From the NCBI GenBank assembly GCA_030704615.1, contig CM060732.1, positions 72,643,053 to 72,707,052 on the forward strand: a stretch of 64,000 nt of DNA, given 5' to 3'. Under the pieces are notes generated by a model that saw nothing but the letters and a program-made list of their open reading frames with translations, was not told the DNA's origin and searched no databases. The position numbers and the translations under genes are program-made. Each line of letters starts with the position of its first letter. Position 1 is the stretch's first letter. Shown piece after piece: positions 10,201-21,700 of this stretch. The DNA comes from Takakia lepidozioides (Eukaryota > Streptophyta > Takakiopsida > Takakiales > Takakiaceae).

Positions 10201-12156
10201 CTCACACTAATGGATGTAACAAACTGATGCTACCCAGGAACCCCTTTAAGCTATAACAGCGTGAATTTGCAACAAGATTATGGACTACCAGGACTACTGA
10301 TAAGCATGCACATGAAATCCTGACATCAGACTCTACAATTTTGATTATCTTCACAAACTGTTTGTGAGGAATTGTCCTTAAAGGTTTGAAGTATAAGGAG
10401 ATTGATAAGAGGGTGAAGCAGAGAGCCACCTGAATGCAATGGTCAGAGCCACCAGTGCCGATGCAAGTTCCATCAGGATGAAAACGCACAGAATTTATCA
10501 TTCTACATGACGCGCGTAAAAACTCAGCTGAGCAGAATTTCCAGTAAAGTACCAGCTTGTGTGATAGGATACCAGTTGTGCCTTGCTGTTTTTTGCAATC
10601 AATAGCATCCTATAGCATACCGGTATCCAATCAAAATAATATAAATGAGACATCCGTAAGAAATATTCAGACAAAGTACAGGTGTTCTTTGTAGTGGACA
10701 TTGCATGAGGGTATCATGTTTCATTGTATACCCCATGCCTTCACTGAATTGGTGTACACACTCATGGCGTTCAAGGTCCCAAAGACGAACAGTCCTGTCA
10801 TCGCCGCCTGAGACTACAAACCTGCAGCTTCACACCCCAAAATTTCCATGTTGGTAGCAGTTCCCCTCAGCTTGTCATTCATTCCTTAAACTTGTTTGGC
10901 CCTGTATCTCTCTACCCTCCACCAAGAACCTGAGACACACAACAAGACAGATCAATGTCTGTTGTCGACCTAAGCTACAACGGCTACTGCATACAAGGCA
11001 CTGAGGTTGTGGTAAAAAATGTCCTAAGTACTTACCCATCATCAGGACTAAACTCTGCAGACCGCAACCAGTTTAAATGGCCACTTAATGTGACAACAAA
11101 CTTTTGTCCATGCACCAACCATACCTGCTCACTTCAACCAGTGTCAGATCCACCCCAGATGGTACCTCGCCACAGGGAAATATAGTGTCTTATGGAACAG
11201 GGAGAATGAATAGATTTTCTCAGTTCACGCACAACAAAGAATCTGAAAGACTATCCAGCAAGAGTGGATGACAGCAACCTTGATATTCTTATCATCGGAA
11301 CCAGAAAGCAAAAATTGCCCGTCGTGGCTGAAAGCAACCGTACGCACTGCCCCACCATGCGCTTTGATAACACTCGATTTCGCTTCTCTGCATATGACCG
11401 GACCAAAAACAAGTCAAGCTGTTCGTAAGCTCTCTGAGTTCTGTTCCCTCCCTAACTTTAATCCTACATTACCATTATGCGCAAGGCTTAAAATTGCTCT
11501 GTCTCCAAGTTTGACCTCTCCAAGCTTTGCAGGGTTAAGGTTGATGGTCGTGATCACGGAATGTATCAAGTGATTAACATAATTCGTATCTGCTTGGCAT
11601 CACGCATTATGCTAGTCATTTTAGTGAGCTTCAATTTAAAATGCGATATTCATTAAGGTTCATCAAAACTTGTTTGTCATTTCAAGACAAAACTTCTCAT
11701 TATATCTCCTCTTCCTGTAGACAGTATGATAGAGGGAGGGGATCACACACACAGTAGGGAGCCAAAGCCGCACGGTCTTGTCTTTGGAACCTGAAGCCAC
11801 CACGTTGTCCAACGGTGAGACAGCCACTGCGTATACTGCCCCCTGCCACAACTCCATGATCAGAACTAAGATTAAACAAGTATCTTACATAAGCTATTAA
11901 GCAATTCAACAGGTTGAAATTCCACATACCGCGTGTAACAGCATACAGAGACACAGGGCACCTGATGTCCGAGGAAACGGTAGGGTCGCACAACGGGATG
12001 ACGCAAATTAGGCCGGCAATGCAAGCTCCACAACAACACTGCACAATCAGAGCCCCCAGAGACCACGTGTTTCATGTGGGGCCTGAAATGCAAGGCCTTG
12101 ACGCCCCCCTTGTGGCTTCCATAACTCGCCAGAATAACAGGATCCTGATCCCCCAT
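7212..12156 (-). CDS. POC1: POC1 centriolar protein (seven-blade WD40 plus C-terminal coiled coil), multi-exon
   Basis: Nine exons splice in phase with GT/AG ends: 12156-11962, 11842-11751, 11387-11279, 11124-11036, 10821-10732, 10502-10430, 9901-9776, 9285-9166, 8898-8850. They give about 314 residues of WD40 repeats: start [122 protein letters not shown]. The last exon (about 7400-7212) encodes the POC1 coiled-coil signature [20 protein letters not shown] and stops at 7212. A Ser/Pro-rich linker exon probably lies between 8090 and 7810, but I could not fix its edges. POC1 stabilises centriole and basal-body triplets, so the species should build centrioles, for example for motile sperm. Confidence 0.88.
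7815..8090 (-). CDS. Possible POC1 linker exon with Ser-Pro-Cys repeats
   Basis: On the minus strand an open frame carries a short repeat of the type SPCSKD/SPRSKD, four to five times ([17 protein letters not shown], then [20 protein letters not shown]). POC1 proteins have a variable disordered linker between the WD40 propeller and the terminal coiled coil, and this frame lies exactly between those two parts. Exon edges were not resolved, so this stays tentative. Confidence 0.35.
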
Positions 12157-12484
12157 GTCTTCCCAACAATTGCTCGCAGTAATGAATTTAAAAAAAACGT
12201 CAGATGATAACACAAGAATCAAATGAAACATGAAGAGACAGAACAGCTGCAGATCCAACGAGAAGGAATTTAAGATTAATTGTTGTGGGGAAATCCATGG
12301 CAAGCGCAAGGCAAGAAGCCAGCCTGCCACACACAAAACTCGGTAGTTAGTTAGACGAATCTTGGACTGCACGACGACGAACACACCAACGATCGTTTCT
12401 CTTCAGCGTCCACTTCACTGCGTCCGAGTTGCCGACGTCAAAAATCATTCTTCGTCAGCCTCACCCGGCCCCCCATTCTTATCG

Positions 12485-13235
12485 TAGTATAGCACGATGC
12501 TAGGTCCACATCCACGATTCGTTATCCTTCCCCCTTTCCATAAAATAGAACCCACTTCAGTTTTCTGCGGAGTGATGGCCACATGCCTGAAGACCGGGCG
12601 GCTCAAATTTGGGCTGTCAACTCTGGTACACTTAGAAATATTAACAAGGGGATCCTTAAAAGTACTCCACCAGAAAAGCTGTCCCTGTCAGTGGGCCATC
12701 GGCTATCCTAAGTACCCATATTTGTCAGTGGGCCACTGGCCAGTCTACCTGCCTCACTCGATATTCTTCATAGCGCTATTGTCCGTGCAAGACAAAATCC
12801 TCAGCCAAAAGTAGAAGTAGCGTCAGCTCAGAGCCCTTTGAAGTCCTCTTTCATGAGTCATGACGGTTTGGAATCTTCACGGGGACCAACAGACCAGTAG
12901 TTGTCTCTTTTCACCACGAGGTTCTGATCTGAAAACTGGTGAAGAGCCGTCACGTCACTTCTCCCCAACCATGAAGTCACTGGCTTGCAAGACTCTCTAC
13001 AGTCAGAAAGAATGGAGCTTTACAGAAGTAGATGAAGCTGAAGATCCATCAGTAGACCTTCACACCCTTAATAGAAAATGATGTCGTTGAGAGTCAATTG
13101 GCCTCCCGTTCCTTTTCTGCGTATTCCATCCTTTTTGTAGAAGTCCCTCTGCCGCTGTGGAGGTGGACCCACCTCGTCGATATGGCCTGCAGGTGGAGCG
13201 CGGACATCGCCTTTGTCTGTAGCAAGTGGTAAGAC
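12485..13235. promoter_or_regulatory. Divergent intergenic region between POC1 and the 680-residue gene
   Basis: POC1 is read leftward from 12156 and the next gene rightward from 13236 or 13368, so this roughly 1-kb stretch must hold both promoters and 5' leaders. I see no clear TATA box or named element. Open frames here have no recognisable motifs. Confidence 0.4.
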
Positions 13236-15278
13236 GTGAGAACAGGAGGGAGGATTTCAGGTTTCCGGGGGTGGAACGTGACGCTTGTGCCTTTCTGGCT
13301 ACAGAGGAGGGCAGTCCTTGAGGATCGTGGCTCAGATGTGGGCAGCTGCCTCACATGTAAAGTAGTCATGGATGTATTGGGTAAGTTCAGCACTAATGCC
13401 GACTTGCAGCAATCTTTGAAGGACGCGGAGCGTGGAGCAAGGAATTCAGGTGAAGATGCTGAGGTAACACAGGTCTTGGACTGCGCAAAGAAAGAGATAG
13501 ACTCGTTGTCTCTTAGGCATGTGTGGCAGGATGCCGCAGACCCATCTTCATCGTCAGGTGAACGGCTTTTACATGCAAAGGGCCAGAGAAAGATGACACA
13601 AGTACTGAAGCTACGTTATCCAGTTGAGGACCGAGTCGTGGGTCACGCGCTCGTGAAGGCTGCTGAAGGTGGCCATTGCAATGTTGTGCGCACGCTACGG
13701 AAAGGGCAGACAGAACAAGGTTTGAGTGTGTTGGCCTCTAGATTCTTTGCTTTTGCTCTTCTTAAAGCTGTAGAAGCAGGGGAGATCGACGTTGTCCTGG
13801 AACTCTTTAGGTCAACCAATTCGGCTGGCCTAGCTCTCGTGGGTCACGAGCTCTCCCAGGCCAAGGATGACGGGTATCCATATGTGAAGGTAAATCTTAC
13901 AAAGAAGTGGTCTAAGAGTGTGGCAAACGTGAAGTCCCTCTTGCCCCCAGCGACCCAGACAATGCATTACGGGGTCTTGGAGCTGTGGGGAGCAAGGAGC
14001 GAACAAGAGTCCGTGCACGAGGCCACCAGGACTTGCTTCCACATCTACTGCCTCTGGCGCTTGCTCGTGGTAGCTGCTGGAAGTGGCCATAACTCAGTCT
14101 TCCGAGAGCTTCTCCACCGCCGGGATGAGCACCATGCTCTGGCCCGGGAAAGGAGGAAGGGATGTATGGACCTAGGCAATGACCGGGTAGAGGACCTCGT
14201 GAGGACCACGACGAAAATAGATGATGACTTTTGTGAGCTAGTCCTGAAAATCACAGCAAAACTGGGGAGGGACTCGATGTTGTTTGCGATATGGCAAAGC
14301 ACTCAAGGAGCCATATTCTTCAGGGACTTAAAAGGAGCAGAGGCTGACTCACAATGGCAGTGTGAGGCTCGATCCCACTTTGGGCTGTGGGAGCTGCACA
14401 TGGACGTTCCTACGCTGGTGATGGATATGGAAGGTTCCTATAAAGATGAGAAAGAGAAAGATTCAAGAATACTGCGACGGTATAGGTATATCCGGCCTGT
14501 ACTGCCACAGTTGACCAAGTTGAACGTCCAGTTCAAGCTTTCCATTGAGATCACGCCAAATTACATTGAGCTTGTTGTTGGCATCAACCATGTCAGAGTC
14601 ATTGTCGAGAATTCTTGTTGGGAGGAGAAGCAAACTGGCCATTTTCCTTCCTGTGTCAATCTCCGTCTCACCCCCCTCACAGCCAGCGAAACATCAGTAT
14701 CCATGACAGGTTCATCTAACAACACATCCTACAAAGTGGGGGTGGGAGAGAATCTCAGAGTGGGGGTCCGTGCAAACTTCAAGTCTGGAGGTGGTGCAGC
14801 AGGCCTCAGTGTGTCAGCGGGCAGATCAAGCGCATCAAAGGTGGAAGGCAAGCCGTGGACGATGGAGCAGCTTCCTGTGAGTGGGGGACGGGGAGGCAGC
14901 TTCATCTGGACGCTGTCGAATTTGCAGGGTACCCCATTCGATCGCCTCAACCCTATGCTCATGGAAGCCAAAAAGTCAATCTGGCAGTTTGGACGGCGCA
15001 TTCCTGTCAACCCTTTGCTCCTGTTGCCCTTTGGGAGCAATGGAGGTGTCAACTTCACTGGCAATGATTTTGATGACACTCTGGCATGGCGGTTTTCCAA
15101 GGATCTTGAGAACACAATCCTGGTGTTCAACATACAAGGCGAGGTGCACACCACGTACATCACTCAGAACCATTTCTGGGAGACGAGAGTGATTCCTTTT
15201 GATACAAAGCTGGAGCAGAAGCTGGAGCCTTGCGGAGAACCTGGTGGAGGAGACAAGAAAAAGAAGAAAAAGAAATAG
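13236..15278 (+). CDS. Unrecognised 680-residue protein with ankyrin-like units and a novel C-terminal domain
   Basis: This is a long uninterrupted frame, so probably a real single-exon gene or a large last exon. The first 44 residues look non-coding; the ATG at 13368 (MDVLGKFSTNADLQQSLKD) is a likelier start. Three ankyrin-like helix pairs are visible: ALVKAAEGGHCNVVRTLRKG, ALLKAVEAGEIDVVLELFRS and LLVVAAGSGHNSVFRELLHR. The C-terminal 250 residues (about 430-665) are mixed alpha/beta with a Ser/Gly-rich insert and the well-formed stretch GVNFTGNDFDDTLAWRFSKD. The protein ends in a run of seven lysines. I see no signal peptide or membrane helix. Function unknown; ankyrin-like units suggest protein binding. 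Confidence 0.75.
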   Translation: MRTGGRISGFRGWNVTLVPFWLQRRAVLEDRGSDVGSCLTCKVVMDVLGKFSTNADLQQSLKDAERGARNSGEDAEVTQVLDCAKKEIDSLSLRHVWQDAADPSSSSGERLLHAKGQRKMTQVLKLRYPVEDRVVGHALVKAAEGGHCNVVRTLRKGQTEQGLSVLASRFFAFALLKAVEAGEIDVVLELFRSTNSAGLALVGHELSQAKDDGYPYVKVNLTKKWSKSVANVKSLLPPATQTMHYGVLELWGARSEQESVHEATRTCFHIYCLWRLLVVAAGSGHNSVFRELLHRRDEHHALARERRKGCMDLGNDRVEDLVRTTTKIDDDFCELVLKITAKLGRDSMLFAIWQSTQGAIFFRDLKGAEADSQWQCEARSHFGLWELHMDVPTLVMDMEGSYKDEKEKDSRILRRYRYIRPVLPQLTKLNVQFKLSIEITPNYIELVVGINHVRVIVENSCWEEKQTGHFPSCVNLRLTPLTASETSVSMTGSSNNTSYKVGVGENLRVGVRANFKSGGGAAGLSVSAGRSSASKVEGKPWTMEQLPVSGGRGGSFIWTLSNLQGTPFDRLNPMLMEAKKSIWQFGRRIPVNPLLLLPFGSNGGVNFTGNDFDDTLAWRFSKDLENTILVFNIQGEVHTTYITQNHFWETRVIPFDTKLEQKLEPCGEPGGGDKKKKKKK

Positions 15279-15303
15279 TTGGGAGGGTTTTTAAGGTGTC
15301 TGT

Positions 15304-15442
15304 CTATGATCACGAGGCTCGTCTGGTGTGGAACTAACACCTTTCTCATCTGGGAATGCAGCGTGTGTCACAAAGTTCCAAACAATGAACTATGCGCCGG
15401 TCACTCAAGTAGGCAATTCTAGTGCAACCTCAGCAAGTGCAG
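15304..15442 (+). repeat. 3'-flank segment duplicated at 17036-17172
   Basis: The stretch beginning ATGATCACGAGGCTCGTCTG, 25 bases after the stop of the 680-residue gene, recurs at 17036-17172 with roughly 85-90 per cent identity by eye. A second block, 16055-16115 (AAATTTTCCTGCCAGTTTTC), recurs at 17188-17250. The downstream copy therefore looks like a shorter derivative of 15304-16115 lacking about 600 bases. Confidence 0.75.
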
Positions 15443-16257
15443 CTAAAGGAGGGATCCTGGACCTTCAGACTAAAGATCAAAAAGAGGGTCAAAACACACT
15501 ATGGCAGGTCAATTTGAGCCACAATCACAAGACAGTTGTCTTGGTGGCATAACCAGCTCCAACTCTTTAGTTCGCAGATATCATGTTCAAAAATTGGCAG
15601 CCTGCTGCATTTGATGGAATGGTGCCAGAGGGCTTTCCTGTCACCACAGGAAACAAACGATGATTCTAAAAACATTCACAGATATCAACAGACTAATTAC
15701 CAGCAAGTCAAGAAATGCTATACAACAGGCTGTTCCATCTTGTGTTGTTTGGTTCCCTTTGCATCTGCCTCAGAAGTTTGAGTACAACAACAAAATTGAT
15801 CCACTCGCTTCCACCACAACACTGGGAAGTATGTATAAATGCTCCTGTTTAAAGTTTAAAATCGGGAAACAAAATGTTGTGTGTTAAAGAGTAGCAAAGA
15901 AGGCACTAACATACTGACTAGTTGTTGCTGAATAGTTCACAATGCTGTGCTAATACATCTACTTACACAGATCCTACCACAAGAACCGTCAATACACCAA
16001 CTTCGTGTCTCATAAACGTAGCAACAGGCTCTGCGATTCAGCCCTAGTGTGTGGCAAATTTTCCTGCCAGTTTTCAGCGGAGGTGAACCACTTCAGAACA
16101 CTATGCCCTCGGAGCACTCCACTTGTCTGCAAGCATTTGCCACTCAAGTGGTTGAACGACAAGTACTTTAGGTACTCCGACCCTAGCGGTCCCAAATACG
16201 CGGGGAAAAGACAACAGAAATTAGTCCTAGCAAAAAATAACATGCAGGTACGTCGTA
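15443..16257. other. Gene-free stretch, partly duplicated downstream
   Basis: No coding motif. 16055-16115 is duplicated at 17188-17250. Confidence 0.4.
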
Positions 16258-16334
16258 AATGCACGTCGCTCACCTCCCATCCTCCCCCGAGCTTTTTATT
16301 TTTATGTCTCGCAAGAGACATCAAGTTGTGCCCT
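16258..16334 (+). repeat. Dispersed repeat, inverted partner of 4913-4993
   Basis: Reverse complement of this stretch matches 4913-4993 (shared CACCTCCCATCCTCCCCCGA and the adjacent A/T-rich segment). Family not recognised. Confidence 0.75.
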
Positions 16335-17035
16335 ATTTCAGTATTTATACCAACAGGTGAAAACAATACAAAGGATATGGGATAATCTTGATTACAAGAC
16401 TTGGCCTAAACCGGCCAATTCATGTACCTTTCAGCCAATTTTCACACGGAACATTTCATAAATATGTCGAATCTTCAATGCCGCTGTGGAACTGAGAAGT
16501 AGCCTGCTTTTGTGTGTTGTATGTTGGGTACAACCTCTCTCTCTCTTTCAACGTCTCTCCCCCTGCGGATGCTCACTTGTGTACTGCTCCACTACAACTG
16601 CAGATGTCCAGAAACAATGACACTGTCGAGGGATACTTTAGTGGCACACATCGTACATCATCGCACTCAAACTCCCCAATCCCAGGAAGCCTCCATCGGC
16701 CATGCACGAGTGGATAGGCTGCATACCTGCAACCAACTCCACCCACCACATCACTTTTTCAAGTTTAAAAGTTTGTATCGGAGTCAAAAGGACGATCAAG
16801 ATAACGGGATAAGATAGAAAGAAAATATTGACTTGCACCTGAGCTTTGACTTTGATTGTGGAAATGTTGTTGTTGACAGGGACCTGGAGCATGGTGTGCG
16901 TACTAAATGGTTTCTCGGACCGACTTGGCCAGCTGAGTAGCTTCAAGTGCTGCAATTATGTACATAGAGACAAGCAATGTTGTGTACATCGAGCGTAGCC
17001 AACTCTCCCGAGGGATTTTAGAGTTCCCGTCTAAG

Positions 17036-17250
17036 TTATGATCACGAGGCTGGTGTGGAACGAACACCTTTCTGATCTGGGAATGCAGCTTGTGTCACAA
17101 AGTTCCAGACAACGAACTATGCGGATGCCACTCAAGTATGCAATTATAGTGCAAGCTCAGCAAGTGCAGCTTGTTGTACGGCGTTCAACAAATTTTCCTG
17201 CCAGTTTTCAGCGTAAGACCACTTCAACACACCGTGCCCCCTCTACATAC
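17036..17250 (+). repeat. Second, shortened copy of the 15304-16115 segment
   Basis: 17036-17172 matches 15304-15442 and 17188-17250 matches 16055-16115, both in direct orientation. No coding part of the 680-residue gene is included, so this is not a second gene copy. Confidence 0.75.
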
Positions 17251-18770
17251 TTGAATTTAGCAGGCAGATACCAAGATGGTTATTTTGTGGGCCAGTGCAT
17301 CGATGGCACCGAGGGCCTATGTCGCCAATTTGAATGCTCGCTTGTTCAGATCACAATCTGAGTTCAATTCTTCTTTTCGCCTGTTTCCATAAAGGAGACG
17401 GAACGTCGCTACGGTCTGATGTTTGGTTCTCGCTTCATACCTCTTTGCATAACAACCAAACTTACTACCTACCATGGGTCTCTCAAGCTGTGCACCCAGA
17501 GTAAATAGAATACATGTAGGTGGCTACTACGACCTTCATCACTTAGCCCTTCATGTAGAAGAGCTCATTATTGTCGTTCTTGAGATTATCTTTATAAGTC
17601 AAAGTTGCAAATAAGGTCTGTAATCAGAATGCCAAAACTTCTGCCGAGTCCAAAGAAGATCATAGATAGCCAGAGCTTAAGGGGTTGAAGACTGCTCAAG
17701 TACATTGAAATTCATAACACTACCCATCACACTGCCCACGATTGTACATCATGGGCAGTGTTGATCAAGGTTGCCCTCTGTGCTGCCTCAATAGGGGGGA
17801 AAACTGCAAGTTTGTAGAATGATGGAATGGCACCAAACCCTCTGTGTGTTTGTCATTAAAGTTGCCCGTCACACATTAAGCCTCTTGATTGAGGACCTCC
17901 AGGGTGTCCTTTTGAAATGCCTAGGGGTTGCTAACTAGAAATGACACCAATGACATTAGAAGAAAGGGAGTGAAGGGTGAGAAGCTTAACTCTCAAATCA
18001 CCCCTTTCTGTAATGGAGTGAAAACCCTAGAAGTTCACTTGATGTCAGTTCGCTACTAAAAGACCTCCTGTCTGAATAGTGTCTACAGCCGATTACTTTC
18101 TTTTTCAACTCACTTCTACGTATGTGAGACTTGTATGTTGATTGCATGATTAACCACCCTGTTGGTTACATAAACAAAGATTGCCCAGTCATTCAGTCAA
18201 AATCCAGCCATTGGCACGGCCTATGCTCCGCCAATCTGCCCCCTTGCACATCTGCACACACAAATTGTATGAAAAAAACGCTTTATATATTAACAAGAAC
18301 TGCAGTGGAGGCACCCTAGATCAAACTTCGTAGACCACCTCAATCATAAGCCAAGCCTCTGGCAGCCCCAGACAGAAACACACCTGGTGCAGACAGACTA
18401 GGAGTTAAGCAAAGCGCTATCCCACAAAAAGACAATCTCAACAGGAGACAGGAAACAAGACCCTAAAAAATCATGAATGGCCTGCAGAGTAGCAGACTCC
18501 ACAGGGTTTGAAAGTGAATGCAGACAACCAGCCAGCAACACAGTGTCGAAGGCCAATGCACCAGCATGGATAAAAGGCAGCCAGGAACACAAGCTGCATG
18601 GTTTTGAAACGGCAAAACAGCAGAGGAGCCTTCCAGTAGCCTCCTATTGTTCAAGGAGGAGGGTTGGACCACCTCGCCATTTTATGATGACATCCAAGCA
18701 CGCCATGGAAAAACCCAACGTGGCTCTAACATTTGTAAGGCAGTCACAGAGAGCACATAATCTGATTCAC
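17251..18770. other. Downstream flank of the RNF213-like gene; possible last exon inside
   Basis: A 33-base hairpin (arms ACACTGCCCA/TGGGCAGTGT) lies at 17729-17761. On the minus strand 18592-18398 is an open frame that could hold the end of the RNF213-like gene, but I cannot match it to the family. The true stop of that gene is not located. Otherwise nothing recognised. Confidence 0.35.
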
Positions 18771-21700
18771 CTCTGAGAGAAGCATATACGTAGCATATGA
18801 GTGCTGAAGAAGTACATTGGCTGGAAATATGTCATCCACCGTTCTTTCATTCATGGCATCCCGGGGCCATCTTACCATCCTTGGATCCAAGAGATAAAGT
18901 TGAAGTGGTACATCTGAGCTCAAAGAATCTGCAGTCAAATACCGAAACATAAATCTGCGCAAGACACATTGGAAAGCTTCTGCAGATATATTTGTCTGTA
19001 TTCGTGTCTCATCCCCCCAAGAAGTCACCACTTTGACTGCGCTCTGCAACTCCTCGACCAGACTAGGAGACAACGGAGCCCTGCATGCATCAAGTCAGAT
19101 CATAAGGGCTAATTATAACAGTGTCTGCTTAGCCCTGTACTTGGGATTCTCCATCTATAATGGAAGCTGCAAGGGTGCCTTTGACATTTCCAAGAAGCTC
19201 ATGGATCTAGAGAAAGCAGGGCACAAGAAAGGACACAAAATGAGCTCTATATCATCCAAGGGAAGCTCAAAGAAAGTCCCTCATAAGGAGCTCCAAAACT
19301 GCAGTTCGACATCGGGAGATTCATGTAGGCAATAGAAGGTATGGTAGAAGAAAGAAGTGGGGCCCTCAAGAAGCAACTCAAAATCAATTTCAACATCCAG
19401 AAATTCTCAAAGGTGGAGAACCTCCTGTAGGTATACTTCTAGGCATCTCTGGTCCTTGTACTGAAGGAAATGAATGAAATGGTGCTTTATAACGTCCGCG
19501 AAGGACCTCAGCAAGAAAGACATCTATCAGAAGCCCGAAGGGCCTCTGGGACCAAAAGAGATTAAGTTTCAGAAACTGAAGCTGCAGAGAAGAAGAAATG
19601 AACTTTTTGATGTCCTTGAAAAGCTCAAAGAGACATGGGCTGCGACCCCATAACAAGCATAGTATAAGAAGTGTAGCGCTCCAAAGTTGTTAATGTGCAG
19701 ATGGGAGCACATCTGAAATGATTTTACCTGTAGCGAGAACTGACCAAGTTTCCCACAGAGGCGCTGGCACAGTCCTCCAGCCCTTCATAGAGGCTGACAG
19801 CATGCTGCAGCTGTATGCTATCAAAGACTGACATTTCTGTGACTAGGCAAGCCTTCCCTCCCAGCCAGCGATTGCAGTAGTTGCTTAACAGTTCAAGGGG
19901 GTCGCCGCCAGTTCGACGAAGAAATCCAAGACACACATCCAGCAATGCTAGAAACTGTCCAGCTCGAGCATCTTTCATATCAATTTCTCTGTGTATGCTT
20001 CGCATGGTCTCTGAGCATAAAGGCTCTTGGTGAATGGCTTCCGCCACGTCAGAGAGAATAGTTGCATGCCGATGAAAAGCTTCATGCTCATATGCAAACT
20101 CAATCCAGCCCTGACAATGCAAATGAAATGAAAGGGTACTTTATAATGTCCGCGGAAAGCTCAAAGAGCTTATGGGACAAAATGGAAAACACAAAGAAAT
20201 GAAATGAAATGAAATGGTACTTTATGACGTCCGCGTTATCTTTACCCAACAGCATCCATTTCACCCATGTAAATATCCGTAGACTTTGCTGGCAGCAGAC
20301 CACGCACAACTTTTAATACATAATGGAAGAATCTGACATCTTCTAAGCAGTTTTGAAAGAAATCTCTGGTTGTAAAGTCCAGTGCTGGTTCCACTGATCT
20401 GGCAAAATACCATCTTTGCCTGTTCTCCACCAGAAGTATGCCGGAAGATATATCTTCTGATTTTTGACAGATGTCAAGACCATTCTATACAGTTTCTGTT
20501 TGATCACCATTTCAACATTCAAGAGAGTTTCCAGGATGGGCACTACCAAACAGCTTGCAAGGGAAAAGCAAAATGAGTGTGACTATTGAAGAAGAATGAA
20601 CCTCACCGCATCCAAGTGAGATTTTCCCAAGAGGAGATGATCTGAAAGCTGCTGCTGGATAACAACATCATCATAGAGGGCTTGGAGGCCATGTCCATAG
20701 CGGAGGTCTGCCATGGCTGCCCTCTGTACCATATCCTCAACCCAACCCTGGTTGTATTGAATCACCTCTTCATCCTGAAAATTGGCAAAGCGGTACTTAA
20801 TGTATATAATGGCCAAAAAATCCGCTAATTTGCTAACAAACCGAAAAGCTGGGTACATAGACATTAGGAGTTGCAACCACATTGGCAGATAGAAAATAGC
20901 TGTGGATTGAGATAAAAAACATAAGTTATGTTGCAAATCACTGACTCCACAATTCAAACGAGATTAATTAAGGCATTCCAAACTCTGTTGAACTGAGTGC
21001 TTCGGAAGCAATCCTGTTCCTATACTTCTCGAAATCTTCCACATGTCTGGAAGGAAATGAAATGGCATTCTATAGCGTCCACATAAAGCTCAAAGAGCTT
21101 ATGGGACAAGAGGAAGAAATGAAATGAAATGGTGCTTTATAACGTCCACGGAAAGCTCATAGAGCTTATGGGACAAAATGGAAGAAAACATGAGAGAGGA
21201 AACAAAACCAGAGCCAAAAATAAAGCTATTGTTCGACTGATTGTCTAAGGGTGAAGGCCTTGTGCAGGTGAGCTGCCAAGCATTTCTGATCCTCATAGTG
21301 GACGACTTCAGTGAGACCGGGCACCCCGGAATAGAAAATTGAATATCCCATGGATCTCATAGTAGAAAGGCTATGCAAACTGGACATAGGCGGTCCTCGG
21401 TTGCAGGTTTTCCCATCTGCCAGTCTCTATCCGTAGGTTGTGGGACATCTCAGGAAGGCCTTGGAATAGAGAATAGTATCTCCCCCAGATCTCATAGTAG
21501 GGATGGAATGAAAGAAATTTTCTTCAGTTTCAATCTTCCTTCTGTCATTTTTTGAAGCAGGGCACAAGCCATCAGCACACTCCAGGTTGTCCCAGCTACC
21601 AATCTCTATCCGCAGACTGTGTGAGACCTTCCTAATGCTTAGGAGGGATGGGGCTATAGTTGCAATTGGGCTGTAAGATTCTATGATCATGGAGGACAAT

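Noticed and set aside
17729-17761. miRNA precursor hairpin
   Set aside because: Only 33 bases with a 10-bp outer stem, too short for a plant miRNA precursor.
18398-18592. Final exon of the RNF213-like gene
   Set aside because: The open frame on the minus strand has no family resemblance I can defend and no clear acceptor. Left as a possibility only.
20246-20251. Donor GTAAAG at 20245 for exon 21
   Set aside because: It gives phase 2, which breaks the frame into exon 22. The weaker GTTGGG at 20250 keeps phase 0. This junction is the least certain of the set.
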